A DNA stretch of 49,097 bases from Candidatus Aminicenantota bacterium (GCA_016934745.1 JAFGSF010000065.1:1-49097), one strand, 5' to 3'; shown: positions 1 through 9,014, numbered from the stretch's first letter. Numbers and translations: made by a program. The notes: a model not told the origin generated them from the sequence alone.

Positions 1-80
1 ATTACGGCTGTAAATCGTTGCCTTTTCGGCTGTCTTTAACTATAATCACACCTGATATATTTCAGCAAGGAGTGTTCGAA

Positions 81-1313
81 TTGATCCTGGCTGCCAAGTT
101 TCTATTGCTGATCGTTCTGCTGGTCCTGCTGCTGCGTTGGAAGGTAGATCTTTCCCTGGCGGTCATGGCGGTCAGCCTGCTTACGATCATCCTCTTTGCC
201 ATCAACCTGAAGGTGGCCATCCACAGCGCCTGGGCTGGAATCAGCGCCAGGGAAACCCTCGAGCTGTTCTTGATCATCGTGCTGGTGCAGTTCATCGGCG
301 CCGTGCAAAAGAACCGACGCATGTATGATCGCTTGGTTGATGCTCTGAACGCCATGATCCGCGACAAGCGGCTGGTGGCCATGGTTTCGCCGGCGATCAT
401 CGGTTTTTTGCCCATGCCGGGTGGAGCCCTGCTGTCAGCGCCTTTGGTCGACGTCAGCACCGAAAAAATGAAATTAAAACCGGCATTCAACGCATTCCTC
501 AATTTCTGGTTTCGCCACGACTGGGAGTTGATCTGGCCGCTCTATGCCGGTCTGCTGCTTTTTCAGACCATGTCGCACATCCCGATGCGGCGCATCATCC
601 TCTTCCAGTTGCCTTTCTCCATCCTGCATGTCATTGCCGGCCTGGGCGTTTCTTTCTGGTATTTCCGCCGTTATGGCATTCAGCGTGAGGTCCACAGTCA
701 GAAAAACGGTTTCCCTGCGACGGCGATTGATTTTATTTCCGGCACCTGGCCGATCCTGGCCGTGATTTTACTGTTTTTTATCAAGGTTCCGCCCCTGCTG
801 CCGCTGCCCCTGCACTGGGCGCTGTTGCTGGTCACCGTGCTGCTGAGTCTAATGAAAAAAGTCGGCATCAGGGAGATCAGAGCCATCCTTTTCGCCAAAA
901 CCACCATCCGCAGCCTGTTGGTCATTGCCGCGGTCATCGTTTTTCAGCGCCTGATCGAGGTTTCGGCCGCCTTCGACGTGCTCAAAACCATGAACATTTC
1001 ACTGGGCATGGCGGTTTTGTTTATTTTCATGGTCTCATTCTCCGTGGCTTTCCTGACCGGAGTCAACACGGCCTATATTGCCATTGCCTTTCCGGTGCTC
1101 CTGCCGTTGATCCAGAATTTGCCGAATTATTTCTACCTCTCCCTTTACATATATATTATTGGTTTTGCCGGCATCCTGGTTTCACCTCTGCATCTCTGCC
1201 TGGTGCTGACCAACGAATATTTCGGAGCCTCGCTCCTCGATGTCTACCGCTACATGGCCGTACCGATCCTGCTGATGATTGCCATTGCTACCGGGTTGGT
1301 TTTGATCCTTTAA
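81..1313 (+). CDS. DUF401 family membrane protein
   Basis: This is a polytopic inner-membrane protein of about 410 residues made almost entirely of hydrophobic helices. A conserved glycine/proline-rich loop (FLPMPGGALLSAP) lies near residue 115. Together with the overall length this matches the DUF401 family, whose members look like transporters but have no established substrate. The reading frame is open further upstream, but I chose TTG at 81 because an AAGGAG ribosome site lies at 67-72 with an 8-base spacer. The downstream neighbour is convergent, so the gene is probably the end of an operon that begins outside the window. The family call is fairly secure; the function is unknown. Confidence 0.75.
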   Translation: MILAAKFLLLIVLLVLLLRWKVDLSLAVMAVSLLTIILFAINLKVAIHSAWAGISARETLELFLIIVLVQFIGAVQKNRRMYDRLVDALNAMIRDKRLVAMVSPAIIGFLPMPGGALLSAPLVDVSTEKMKLKPAFNAFLNFWFRHDWELIWPLYAGLLLFQTMSHIPMRRIILFQLPFSILHVIAGLGVSFWYFRRYGIQREVHSQKNGFPATAIDFISGTWPILAVILLFFIKVPPLLPLPLHWALLLVTVLLSLMKKVGIREIRAILFAKTTIRSLLVIAAVIVFQRLIEVSAAFDVLKTMNISLGMAVLFIFMVSFSVAFLTGVNTAYIAIAFPVLLPLIQNLPNYFYLSLYIYIIGFAGILVSPLHLCLVLTNEYFGASLLDVYRYMAVPILLMIAIATGLVLIL

Positions 1314-1320
1314 TGAAATC

Positions 1321-1348
1321 GGTGCAAGGTTTACGGTTTAAGGTGAAG
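1321..1348 (+). repeat. Four tandem 7-bp units after the DUF401 gene
   Basis: Immediately after the DUF401 stop codon there are four back-to-back heptamers of the form GGTKHAN, for example GGTTTAC and GGTTTAA, filling exactly 28 bp. The same four-by-seven layout recurs at 25076-25103 and 25193-25220. No inverted partner arm is visible here. Confidence 0.5.
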
Positions 1349-1386
1349 AAAAATGAGAATAGTTGATTATATTTCGATCCGGGTTG

Positions 1387-1414
1387 GTAGTGACAGGTCG
1401 CGACCTGTCCCTAC
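1387..1414. repeat. 28-bp palindrome between convergent genes
   Basis: The palindrome is centred on GGTCGCGACC and extends to GTAG at one end and CTAC at the other, with a single mismatched pair (1391/1410). It lies between the convergent DUF401 and PseG-like genes. It may be a dispersed REP-like repeat or a two-way transcription stop, although there is no T-run typical of an intrinsic terminator. Confidence 0.7.
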
Positions 1415-1423
1415 AGATGATGG

Positions 1424-2347
1424 TTATGTAATAATTTCGTTATCCTTCAGTACCTTAAAAAATCTCTGCACTCCCAAACCGTCAACCAGTCTTTTTCCGG
1501 CAGCGCCCATATGCTCGCGGTGTTCCCGAGTCAGCGGCGCAATGGCGTCGTGAAGCGCCTGGACGGAAAAATCGGCCAGGGAAGGAATTTTGACGCCAAG
1601 TCCCAGGTTGACGCATTGCTCGGCCAGGGCTTCCTGACTATTTCCCAGGGGGATATAAAGCGCCGGAGTACCGACGCAGGCCGCTTCCAGGGCTTCCTCA
1701 GCGGCAGGAACCAGGGCCAGGTCGGCTTCGAAATAGGAACGGGCCGGGCTTTCGCTCCTGCCGCGGAAGTGGATGCCCGGATAAATTTTCATCAGGTTGC
1801 GCCGGTCGGCTTTTTTGAGGTTCAAGCTTGGCGTGATTTTCATTTTAAAATGCAGCCGGTGCAGTATGTCCGCGATGTGGCGCAGGTCGCGGTAAGGGAA
1901 CAAGTCGCCCAGGTTGATGAAAATATTTTTGATGTTCTGGTGATATTTTCTTTTGATCCGGTTGAAGTGGCGAAATTTGTGGTGCAGCAGCGTAAATTCT
2001 GCTCCGGAGACTTGGATATCAACTGCGTGACCGTTGCCGGCGGCAGGGATAATCTGGACCGTTTTTATCCCGGTTTTCGCCGCTTTCTCCAACAGGGTGC
2101 TGTCGGCGCTTGAAAAATGGGGCAGGTCGAAGATGAGGGCCCTGACTCCGTTCAAATCAATGACTCCCGGATCTTTTATGAACCGGGCCGGGATATTTCT
2201 TTCAGCAAGAAATTTCGCGGTTTTCTTGTCTTCGCGGGCGCAGCACTGGACCCGGTTGGATTTTTTCAATAGTGAAACCAGGTGCGCGCAACGGCGCAGA
2301 TGCCGGAGACCGGTCATTGGGGAAAAGTCCGCCCGGAATAGGATCAT
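1424..2347 (-). CDS. PseG-like sugar-nucleotide hydrolase / GT-B fold protein
   Basis: The 307-residue protein opens with ILFRADFSPMTGLRHLRRC. This resembles the 'R-D-S...G-x-GHxxRC' N-terminus of PseG and SpsG proteins, which hydrolyse UDP-sugars in pseudaminic acid synthesis and share the GT-B fold of MurG. The C-terminal half (LALVPAAEEALEAACVGTPALYIPL) matches the nucleotide-binding region of that group. The usual histidine of the GxGH motif is present only as LRH, so activity is uncertain. The ATG at 2347 overlaps the rocD stop as TGATG, which suggests translational coupling. No other pseudaminic acid genes are in the window, so the substrate is open. Confidence 0.55.
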   Translation of the reverse strand: MILFRADFSPMTGLRHLRRCAHLVSLLKKSNRVQCCAREDKKTAKFLAERNIPARFIKDPGVIDLNGVRALIFDLPHFSSADSTLLEKAAKTGIKTVQIIPAAGNGHAVDIQVSGAEFTLLHHKFRHFNRIKRKYHQNIKNIFINLGDLFPYRDLRHIADILHRLHFKMKITPSLNLKKADRRNLMKIYPGIHFRGRSESPARSYFEADLALVPAAEEALEAACVGTPALYIPLGNSQEALAEQCVNLGLGVKIPSLADFSVQALHDAIAPLTREHREHMGAAGKRLVDGLGVQRFFKVLKDNEIIT

Positions 2348-3558
2348 CAGCCCAGAACTTCTTTGATCTTCTCCATGGCGGTATCGATATCGGTTTTGCC
2401 GATGACCAGGGGCGGTGCGAAGCGGATGATCCAATCGTGGGTTTCTTTGCAAAGCAAACCCTTGGTCTTGAGGGCGGTTGTATATTGGCGAGCCTTGCCG
2501 GCCGATTCGTTCAGCACCACGCCGATCAGCAGCCCTTTGCCGCGCACCAGTTTTATTTTAGTCGATTTTTTCTGAAGTTCCCGTAGTTGGCCCATGAAGT
2601 AGTTACCCATTTCGGCAGCGCGCTCGGCCAGTTTCTCTTCCTGCAGCACGTCGATCGAGGCCATGGCCACGGCGCAGCCCAGGGGATTGCCGCCGAAAGT
2701 GGAACCATGGGTGCCGGGTTTGAATACGCCCAGCACGTCCTGATTGGCGGCGACGGCGCTGACCGGGAATACGCCTCCGCCCAGGGCCTTGCCCATGATG
2801 ATGATGTCGGGATCGACATCTTCATGCTGGTAGGCGAACAGCTTGCCGGTGCGGCAGAAGCCGGTCTGGATCTCATCCACGGCCAGAAGGATGTTGTTTT
2901 TCTTGGCGATCTTTCCCAGGCCGGCCAGAAAACCCTCGTCGGGAACCACGACGCCGGCTTCGCCCTGGATGGGTTCGACCATAATGCCGACGGTGTTCTT
3001 CGTGACCGCTTTTTCGACGGCCTTCAGATCATTATAGGGAACGATCTTGAAACCCGGTGTATAGGGTCCGTAATAATCATGGCCTTCGGGGTCGGTGGAG
3101 AAAGAAACGATGGTGGTGGTGCGGCCGTGGAAGTTGTCGCTGAAAACGATGATCTCGGCTTTGTCAGTTTCGACTCTCTTAACCAGGTATCCCCACTTGC
3201 GCATGGTTTTGATGGCCGTCTCCACGGCCTCGGCGCCGGTGTTCATGGGCAGGATCATCTCTTTGCCGGTCAATGCGGAAAGTTTTTTGGCGAACAGCGG
3301 CCAGCGGTCGTTAAAAAAAGCGCGCGAAGTCAGGGTCAGGATATCCGCCTGATTCTTGAGGGCCTGGATGATGGCCGGATGTCGGTGACCCTGGTTGACG
3401 GCCGAGTAGGCTGACAGCATATCGATGTAGCGCTTGCCTTCCGGGTCTTCCACCCAGATACCCTCGGCCTTGGCGATGACCACTTCCAAGGGGTGGTAAT
3501 TGTGCGCTCCGTACTTGTGCTCGATGTCCATCAACTGCTCAGAACTGTATTTTTCCAT
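2347..3558 (-). CDS. rocD: Ornithine--oxo-acid aminotransferase
   Basis: This is a class III PLP-dependent aminotransferase of 403 residues. It transfers the delta-amino group of ornithine to 2-oxoglutarate, giving glutamate semialdehyde, which links arginine/ornithine and proline/glutamate metabolism in the cytoplasm. Visible signatures are the N-terminal KYGAHNYHPLEVV block typical of RocD, VDEIQTGF (Asp228) and the PLP lysine in IIIMGKALGGG (Lys257). The ATG at 3558 is preceded by GAGGTG. A further 26 in-frame codons upstream overlap the promoter and are not expected to be translated. It forms a coupled pair with the PseG-like gene. Confidence 0.93.
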   Translation of the reverse strand: MEKYSSEQLMDIEHKYGAHNYHPLEVVIAKAEGIWVEDPEGKRYIDMLSAYSAVNQGHRHPAIIQALKNQADILTLTSRAFFNDRWPLFAKKLSALTGKEMILPMNTGAEAVETAIKTMRKWGYLVKRVETDKAEIIVFSDNFHGRTTTIVSFSTDPEGHDYYGPYTPGFKIVPYNDLKAVEKAVTKNTVGIMVEPIQGEAGVVVPDEGFLAGLGKIAKKNNILLAVDEIQTGFCRTGKLFAYQHEDVDPDIIIMGKALGGGVFPVSAVAANQDVLGVFKPGTHGSTFGGNPLGCAVAMASIDVLQEEKLAERAAEMGNYFMGQLRELQKKSTKIKLVRGKGLLIGVVLNESAGKARQYTTALKTKGLLCKETHDWIIRFAPPLVIGKTDIDTAMEKIKEVLG

Positions 3559-3587
3559 GAAAACACCTCGTTTTGATTTTAAGATCC

Positions 3588-3615
3588 ATTTTAGCATTTT
3601 AAACTTTTTCGTCAA
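3588..3615 (-). promoter_or_regulatory. Predicted sigma-70 promoter of rocD
   Basis: On the minus strand TTGACG (3615-3610) is followed after 16 bases by TAAAAT (3593-3588). Transcription would begin near 3581, leaving a leader of about 22 bases that includes the rocD ribosome site. Confidence 0.6.
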
Positions 3616-3740
3616 GGGGGCTTCGGGATGTATCAATGATCCAAACTGAGAAAGACCGTTATGAGATTTGGCGCTTGTGATTTGAAATTTATGGAAATTA
3701 TTTTATTGCTTGCCGTAGATCGTATATCTTGAATCGATTA

Positions 3741-4865
3741 CTATTGAACCCGCACCTGCTCGGCGAACCATTTCCAGATCGCCAGGTGGAAGGCGTATGT
3801 CGGCGGATTCGCCTTCAGGAAATCCAGAGGGTTGAAGTCCAGGGGAGAGCCGCTCTTGCGGCGCTGGAAAAGCCCCTTGCGATAAAGGGTGTGGCGTTCT
3901 GGATGAAATTGCACGCCCAGGACATTAGAGAAAAGAACATGTTCGACCGCTTCTGCGATCTTGCCGTCCAGCGATGTCGCGGTGATGCGTAAATTGACTC
4001 CCAACTTGCCGATAGCCTGATGGTGGGCGCTGGCCACAAACGGCGTGTCGCTGTCAGAAAAACCCATGTTACTTAAAATGACGCTTTCCTTGCCCAGGCG
4101 GATGCGATGAAAGGTCATTATCAAATCGGCCTCATTGGGGAAGAGTTTTTCCAGATAGACGCCCGAATGGACCTGGTCGGCCGCTGAAGCCAGAACCTCT
4201 TCCACCGTCTTTTGGCCGTAGACTTCGGATGGGATATCCTGGATCAGGGTACCGCCTGCTGCCACGTTAAGGCTTTGCATGCCGAGACAGATGGCCATAA
4301 CCGGAAGCTGCCTCCGGCTGTCCAGAAATGGAGTCAAGGTCGGGTTTTGCTTGCCCCCCACCAAGTGAAAGAGAAATGAAATTTCATAAAATGAACGTAT
4401 CGGCGTCGTGGGCTCGGAAAGCAAGGAGGTTTTATGCTTGTAGATCGCCGGCGGAATATCCATGCCGCCGGTGAAAATGATGCCGTCGGCCAGGGCAAAA
4501 ATTTCCTTGAATTGGGCCGTCCAATTGTTTTCATGGAACAGGTCGGCGATGTCGACCCGGCCGGTGACTTTTCTGAACTGTACCCAGGATAGTCGGTTCT
4601 GCCGTACATATTCGAAAGCGTCTGCATAGTTTTGAGCTTCATTGGTATTGGCGAATTCATCTTCGTGGTAGATTCCAAGCAAAATAAATTTTTTCAGCGC
4701 CAGGATATCCTTTTCATACAGTTCGACGATGTTCTGAACCTGGAAAAGGGTGGGGTGGGTCAAAACAATGACCGGGACTCTCGGTGGGGAAGCAACGGCT
4801 GCCGCGGCCGTTGAAATGAAATTCAAGGCCAGGATTAAAGCGAGGGAAAATGATATTTTTTTCAT
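3741..4865 (-). CDS. Exported class I glutamine amidotransferase-like protein (peptidase C26 / PuuD-like)
   Basis: The 374-residue protein has a signal peptide (lysines, a hydrophobic stretch at about 6-20, then an alanine-rich cleavage region), so it should act outside the cytoplasm. The mature part has the C26 layout: ADGIIFTGGMDIPP, the nucleophile elbow AICLGMQ (Cys193), an oxidation-prone histidine block (SAHHQAIG) and GVQFHPERH supplying the second catalytic residues. Relatives hydrolyse gamma-glutamyl bonds, for example gamma-glutamyl-GABA. An exported version might trim gamma-glutamyl peptides or peptidoglycan, but this is inference. It follows fabF with a strong terminator in between, so it may depend on read-through or on a promoter inside fabF. 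The ribosome site is weak. Confidence 0.75.
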   Translation of the reverse strand: MKKISFSLALILALNFISTAAAAVASPPRVPVIVLTHPTLFQVQNIVELYEKDILALKKFILLGIYHEDEFANTNEAQNYADAFEYVRQNRLSWVQFRKVTGRVDIADLFHENNWTAQFKEIFALADGIIFTGGMDIPPAIYKHKTSLLSEPTTPIRSFYEISFLFHLVGGKQNPTLTPFLDSRRQLPVMAICLGMQSLNVAAGGTLIQDIPSEVYGQKTVEEVLASAADQVHSGVYLEKLFPNEADLIMTFHRIRLGKESVILSNMGFSDSDTPFVASAHHQAIGKLGVNLRITATSLDGKIAEAVEHVLFSNVLGVQFHPERHTLYRKGLFQRRKSGSPLDFNPLDFLKANPPTYAFHLAIWKWFAEQVRVQ

Positions 4866-4880
4866 GGATGCTTTCCCAGT

Positions 4881-4911
4881 AAAAAAGGGAGAGGCGGATG
4901 CCTCTCCCTTT
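4881..4911 (-). terminator. Rho-independent terminator after fabF
   Basis: A perfect 12-bp stem (4884-4895 with 4900-4911) and 4-base loop are followed on the minus strand by six T residues at 4886-4881. It starts 3 bases after the fabF stop codon and ends only 16 bp before the start of the amidotransferase gene. Confidence 0.92.
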
Positions 4912-4913
4912 GT

Positions 4914-6182
4914 TTATTCACTGAATTTTTTTAAAAGCAGGGATGCATTGGTGCCACCGAAGCCAAAGGAATTGGAAAGGGCGAATGGAATCTCCCGACT
5001 GATGCCTTGATTGGGAGTGTAATTCAGGTCGCATTCTTCATCCGGGATTTCATAATTGATGGTTGGAGGGATAAAAGAGTCGGTGATGGCCAGGGCGGTG
5101 AAAGCGGCTTCGGCACTGCCGGTGGCTCCCAGCATATGGCCGGTCATGGATTTGGTCGAGCTGATGGCTAATGTAGAGGTGTGTTCGCCGAAAAGACGTT
5201 TGATGGCGAGGGTTTCCAGTTTGTCATTGAGTTCGGTTGATGTGCCGTGGGCATTGATGTAAACGATGTCTTCAGGTTTCTGCTGGGCGTCAGCCACGGC
5301 CATCTTCATGGCCCGGTATGCGCCATCGGCCTCGGGGTCGGGGGCGGTCATATGAAAGGCATCGCTGGTCAGACCATAGCCGGCAACCTCGGCGTAGATA
5401 CGGGCTCCCCGGTTCAGGGCATGCTCCAAGGATTCGAGGACAAGCAACGATGATCCCTCGGCGATGACAAACCCGTCGCGATCCTTGTCAAATGGCCGCG
5501 ATGCCTTTTCGGGCTGGTCATTGCGTGTGGAAAGCGCCCTCATGGCCGTAAAGCCGGCTACGCCCAGCGGTGTGATAGGATATTCAGCTCCACCGGCGAT
5601 CATGATGTCGGCATCGCCGCGTTGGATGATGCGCATGGAATCGCCGATAGCGTGGGTGCCAGTGGCACAGGCAGTACAGTTGGCCATGTTTGGGCCTTTA
5701 AAGCCGAAATTGATGGAGACATGGCCGGCGGCGAGATTGGCGATGCAGGCGGGCAGGAAGAAGGGGGAAATCCGGTCTGGTCCCTTCTGCATGAGAATTT
5801 CCTTGTGGATCTCAATGGTCTGAATGCCGCCGATACCGGAACCGATATAAACTCCGGATTTTTCCTTGTTGACTTTATTTAAAGCCAGCCCCGAATCCTT
5901 GATCGCTTCATCGGCCGCGATCAGGGCGAACTGGATGAATGGATCATATTTTCTCAGGTCCTTCCTGTCAAAATATTGGTTGGGGTCGTAATTCTTCACT
6001 TCTCCGGCGATGCGGCTTTTGTGAAGGCTGGCATCAAAGCGTGTGATCTTCCCGATGCCGTTGCGCCCATTTTTAATATTATCCCAGTTTTCATCCTTGT
6101 TTTTTCCCGTTGGCGTGAGCAGTCCGATTCCGGTGACGACCACCCGGCGCAATGGTATGGTTTTGCTGCTGAAAAGCGTCAT
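4914..6182 (-). CDS. fabF: Beta-ketoacyl-ACP synthase II
   Basis: This condensing enzyme elongates acyl-ACP with malonyl-ACP in type II fatty acid synthesis. The 422-residue thiolase-fold protein has all three catalytic residues in place: Cys172 in TACATG, His312 in NAHGTST and His349 in [10 protein letters not shown]. It starts [15 protein letters not shown] as is usual for FabF. It is the last gene of the yceD-rpmF-plsX-fabG-acpP-fabF operon, 16 bases after acpP, and ends at the terminator. fabH is missing from the cluster, and fabD lies apart at 13.7 kb. Confidence 0.96.
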   Translation of the reverse strand: MTLFSSKTIPLRRVVVTGIGLLTPTGKNKDENWDNIKNGRNGIGKITRFDASLHKSRIAGEVKNYDPNQYFDRKDLRKYDPFIQFALIAADEAIKDSGLALNKVNKEKSGVYIGSGIGGIQTIEIHKEILMQKGPDRISPFFLPACIANLAAGHVSINFGFKGPNMANCTACATGTHAIGDSMRIIQRGDADIMIAGGAEYPITPLGVAGFTAMRALSTRNDQPEKASRPFDKDRDGFVIAEGSSLLVLESLEHALNRGARIYAEVAGYGLTSDAFHMTAPDPEADGAYRAMKMAVADAQQKPEDIVYINAHGTSTELNDKLETLAIKRLFGEHTSTLAISSTKSMTGHMLGATGSAEAAFTALAITDSFIPPTINYEIPDEECDLNYTPNQGISREIPFALSNSFGFGGTNASLLLKKFSE

Positions 6183-6198
6183 GTTTTTAAAACAGGGG

Positions 6199-6441
6199 TT
6201 ATTCGGCTTTTTTTAATACGTAATCGACTGCGGATCCAACGGTCATCAGCTTCTCGGCATCTTCCTCGGGAATCTTGAGCGAGAATTCATCTTCCAGAGC
6301 CATGATCAATTCAACCTGATCCAGAGAGTCGGCTCCCAGATCTTCAACGAACTTGGCATCTTCAGTAACCTGATCTTCACCGACATTCAGTTTCTCGGCT
6401 ACCACTGCTTTCACTTTTCCTAAAATTTCTTCTTTTTTCAT
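6199..6441 (-). CDS. acpP: Acyl carrier protein
   Basis: The 80-residue acidic helical protein carries growing acyl chains on a 4'-phosphopantetheine arm attached to Ser39 in GADSLD. Length and composition are those of the fatty-acid ACP. A very strong ribosome site (AAGGAGGAT) precedes the ATG, consistent with the high expression ACP needs. It lies between fabG and fabF, the normal position. Confidence 0.97.
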   Translation of the reverse strand: MKKEEILGKVKAVVAEKLNVGEDQVTEDAKFVEDLGADSLDQVELIMALEDEFSLKIPEEDAEKLMTVGSAVDYVLKKAE

Positions 6442-6458
6442 TTTATCCTCCTTGGATT

Positions 6459-7199
6459 TTAAATCAAAAGTCCGCCTGAAACGTTGATAACTGTTCCAGT
6501 TATATACTGAGCGGCAGGCGATATCAAAAAATGTACGGCTGCAGCTACATCTTCGGGAGTGCCTGCCCTTTTAAGTGCAATTTGGGAAATGTAGGCTTCC
6601 TTTACATGGTCGGGGAGTTTTTCCGTCATTTCAGTGAGAATGAACCCCGGAGCCACGGCATTAATGGTAATATTGCGGCCGCCCAGTTCACGGGCCATGG
6701 ATTTGGTCAAGGCAATAACTCCAGCCTTGGAAGCAGCGTAATTTGCTTGTCCGGCCGTTCCTAGAATGCCGCTGACGGAAGCCATGTTGACGATGCGGCC
6801 GAAGCGTTTTTTCATCATTTCCTTGGCCGCATACTGCGAGCAAAGAAAAGTGCCCTTGAGGTTGATGCTTAATACCAGGTCCCAATCACTTTCATTCATG
6901 CGGATCGAGAGATTGTCGCGGGTGATGCCGGCATTGTTGATTAAAATGTCGACGGCACCAAAGGTACTCATGGTTTGTTTAACCAATGCGTCGACATCGC
7001 AGGCGCTGGACACGTCGGTTTTTACGGCCAGAACACAAGCCCCTGATTTTTCGATCTCGGCGGCGGTTCTAACGGCTTCCTCATGCATAATATCGGAGAT
7101 GACGATGTTCATGCCTGCTTGGGCCAGTTTTTGGGCGATGGCTTTGCCGATTCCGCGAGCCGCTCCGGTGATGATCGCCGTTTGCCGAGGTTCAGACAT
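6459..7199 (-). CDS. fabG: 3-oxoacyl-ACP reductase
   Basis: This NADPH-dependent short-chain dehydrogenase of 246 residues reduces beta-ketoacyl-ACP in fatty acid elongation. It has the cofactor motif TGAARGIG near residue 11, NNAG at 88-91, and the catalytic set Ser141, Tyr154 and Lys158 (YAASK). The C-terminus ([11 protein letters not shown]) is typical of FabG. Its start overlaps the plsX stop by 8 bases, so the two are likely translationally coupled. Confidence 0.94.
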   Translation of the reverse strand: MSEPRQTAIITGAARGIGKAIAQKLAQAGMNIVISDIMHEEAVRTAAEIEKSGACVLAVKTDVSSACDVDALVKQTMSTFGAVDILINNAGITRDNLSIRMNESDWDLVLSINLKGTFLCSQYAAKEMMKKRFGRIVNMASVSGILGTAGQANYAASKAGVIALTKSMARELGGRNITINAVAPGFILTEMTEKLPDHVKEAYISQIALKRAGTPEDVAAAVHFLISPAAQYITGTVINVSGGLLI

Positions 7200-8235
7200 G
7201 TTTTAACTCCGCTAATGAAATTTTTGATTTTTCGATTTCCTGGGAAATCTTTTGCAAAACTTTTTGCGAGATGAATTTATAGCTGAGGTACACGGCATTT
7301 TTAATGGCTTTGGCATTGGAGCTGCCATGACCGATGATCACGATGCCGTTGACCCCCAATAGCAGGGCTCCGCCATATTCAGCGTAGTCGAGTTTGTTTT
7401 TGATACGTTTGAGTGAACGCTTGAGGAAGAAAAAGCCGATCTTGGAAAAAATGTTGGACATGATTTCTCTTCTCAGCATGGATAACATGACGTCCGCCAG
7501 ACCTTCAGAAACTTTCAGGGCAACATTGCCAGTAAAACCGTCGGTTACAATCAGATCGGCTTCACCCAGGTAAACATCGCGGCCTTCGATGTTACCGATG
7601 AAATTGATGTCCAGGTTTTTCAGCAGGTTGTGGGTGATTTTAGTGAGTTCGTTGCCTTTGACTTCCTCTTCGCCGATATTCATCAGCCCGATACGGGGAT
7701 TTTTGATACTGTAGATGTTTTCCAGGTAAACCTTGCCCATCAATGCGAATTGAACCAGGTTGTGAGGCTTGGAGTTGGTGTTGGCGCCAACGTCGACCAG
7801 CAACGATGTGCCTTTCAGGGTAGGCAGCATGATGGCCAGGGCCGGGCGGTCGATATTCTTTATGGAACCCAGCACGGTTTTGGCCAAGGCCATGACGGCG
7901 CCGGTATTGCCGGCTGAAACCATGGCTTTGGCTTTGTTATTTTTTACCAGATCAATGGCTTTTTTGATGGATGTTTTTTCTCGTTTCCGCCAATAGGTGA
8001 GGAAATGTTCTTTCATGGAAATTTCTTCCAGGGCGTCAATGATTTCCAGACGATCCAGGCGAAAATTTTTATATTTTCTTAATTCCCGGTTGATTTCTTT
8101 TTCTTTGCCGACCAGCATGATTTTATAGCCGTCATCATGCTGGTTTTCCCGGATATAGTCTACAACGCCTTCAATGACGATGGCCGGTGCGTGATCGCCG
8201 CCCATGGCGTCTACGGCTATTTTTATGATTTCCAT
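7192..8235 (-). CDS. plsX: Phosphate acyltransferase PlsX
   Basis: PlsX converts acyl-ACP to acyl-phosphate, the acyl donor for PlsY in phospholipid synthesis. The N-terminus IKIAVDAMGGDHAP is diagnostic, and later blocks (SAGNTGAVMA, DVGANTNSKP, TDGFTGNVALK, GVNGIVIIGHGSSN) follow the family order. I prefer ATG at 8235, which lies 4 bases after the rpmF stop and gives the usual N-terminus. A GTG at 8253 overlapping rpmF is an alternative that adds six residues. Position after rpmF and before fabG is the classic arrangement. Confidence 0.94.
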   Translation of the reverse strand: MEIIKIAVDAMGGDHAPAIVIEGVVDYIRENQHDDGYKIMLVGKEKEINRELRKYKNFRLDRLEIIDALEEISMKEHFLTYWRKREKTSIKKAIDLVKNNKAKAMVSAGNTGAVMALAKTVLGSIKNIDRPALAIMLPTLKGTSLLVDVGANTNSKPHNLVQFALMGKVYLENIYSIKNPRIGLMNIGEEEVKGNELTKITHNLLKNLDINFIGNIEGRDVYLGEADLIVTDGFTGNVALKVSEGLADVMLSMLRREIMSNIFSKIGFFFLKRSLKRIKNKLDYAEYGGALLLGVNGIVIIGHGSSNAKAIKNAVYLSYKFISQKVLQKISQEIEKSKISLAELKHV

Positions 8236-8239
8236 CAGA

Positions 8240-8422
8240 TCAAATTTCAGCACCCTTCACGATTTGCTTCCCCTGGTAATAGCCGCAGTTTCCGCATATG
8301 CGGTGTGGCAACTTGGGTTCCGTGCATTTGGGACAAATGGACAACCCTTCCACCTTCAGGGCGTGGTGGGATCGCCTTTTATTTTTTCTGGCATGGGAAT
8401 GTCTTCGTTTAGGCTGGGCCAT
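8240..8422 (-). CDS. rpmF: 50S ribosomal protein bL32
   Basis: This small basic ribosomal protein of 60 residues starts MAQPKRRHSHARKNKRR and has the four-cysteine zinc ribbon (CPKC and CGNC) in its second half, so it is the zinc-binding (C+) form. It sits between yceD and plsX as in many bacteria, linking ribosome and lipid synthesis. Confidence 0.97.
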   Translation of the reverse strand: MAQPKRRHSHARKNKRRSHHALKVEGLSICPKCTEPKLPHRICGNCGYYQGKQIVKGAEI

Positions 8423-8425
8423 TTT

Positions 8426-8935
8426 TCACCTCTTTACTTTTTCGAATAAAAACTTTATTTCGTTTTTTGCTTCTTCACAGGGGCAGGTGCTGTGGTTCAA
8501 ATTGACTCCACAACCGGGGCAGATCCCTTTGCAGCCGGGGTCGCATATCGGCTTGAAGGGAATAAAAAGATTGACCTGCTCGATCAGGATTTTTTCCAGA
8601 TCGATTTGATCGTTTTCAAAAAAAATGTACTCCAGCTCTTCTTCTTCCAGGGACGTGCTGCGCGGATCGATCATTTCTTTGGGGAAAAGAACAATATCAA
8701 AGCGCGAATTGATTTTGAGTTCAAACTGCTCCAGGCAGCGGACGCAGGCCAGAGAAATGATGGTTTTTATTTTCCCCTGGGCCTGGACGCGTTGGTTTTC
8801 CCTCTTGAAAAATACCTGATAATTCAATCCCTCGAGAAAGAAACTCTCATCCTCCAGCAAAAGGGTACTGTCTATGTCGATGGTGTCGTTCAGCGCATAG
8901 CCTTGCTCAGAAATCCTGTTGACATTGATGATCAT
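8426..8935 (-). CDS. yceD: YceD/DUF177 family protein
   Basis: The protein of about 169 residues belongs to the DUF177 family, almost always encoded just before rpmF and linked to 23S rRNA maturation in plants and bacteria. It has the paired cysteines CVRC near the middle and a C-terminal block CDPGCKGICPGCGVNLN, which probably binds zinc. ATG at 8935 is chosen because it follows an AAAGAG ribosome site; a TTG 18 bases upstream is possible. It is the first gene of the rpmF-plsX-fab operon. Confidence 0.85.
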   Translation of the reverse strand: MIINVNRISEQGYALNDTIDIDSTLLLEDESFFLEGLNYQVFFKRENQRVQAQGKIKTIISLACVRCLEQFELKINSRFDIVLFPKEMIDPRSTSLEEEELEYIFFENDQIDLEKILIEQVNLFIPFKPICDPGCKGICPGCGVNLNHSTCPCEEAKNEIKFLFEKVKR

Positions 8936-8973
8936 TGGTTTCTCTTTTTCCAATTGAGATAAACAAGCTCATT

Positions 8974-9002
8974 TTTATAACATATTTCGGCCATGCTGTC
9001 AA
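8974..9002 (-). promoter_or_regulatory. Predicted promoter of the yceD-rpmF-plsX-fab operon
   Basis: On the minus strand a perfect TTGACA (9002-8997) is followed after exactly 17 bases by TATAAA (8979-8974), with an extended -10 TG. The -35 box lies 4 bp from the IS target duplication, so the insertion left the promoter whole. Confidence 0.8.
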
Positions 9003-9005
9003 ATG

Positions 9006-9014
9006 AACGACATG
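9006..9014. repeat. Left 9-bp target-site duplication of the IS
   Basis: AACGACATG at 9006-9014 is repeated exactly at 10467-10475, on either side of the element. The bases beyond it differ on both sides, so the duplication is exactly 9 bp. Confidence 0.9.

Noticed and set aside
1316..1326. The 11-mer GAAATCGGTGC occurring after the DUF401 stop and again after the pit stop (32738)
   Set aside because: Shared 11-mers are expected by chance in 49 kb and the flanking sequences do not match.
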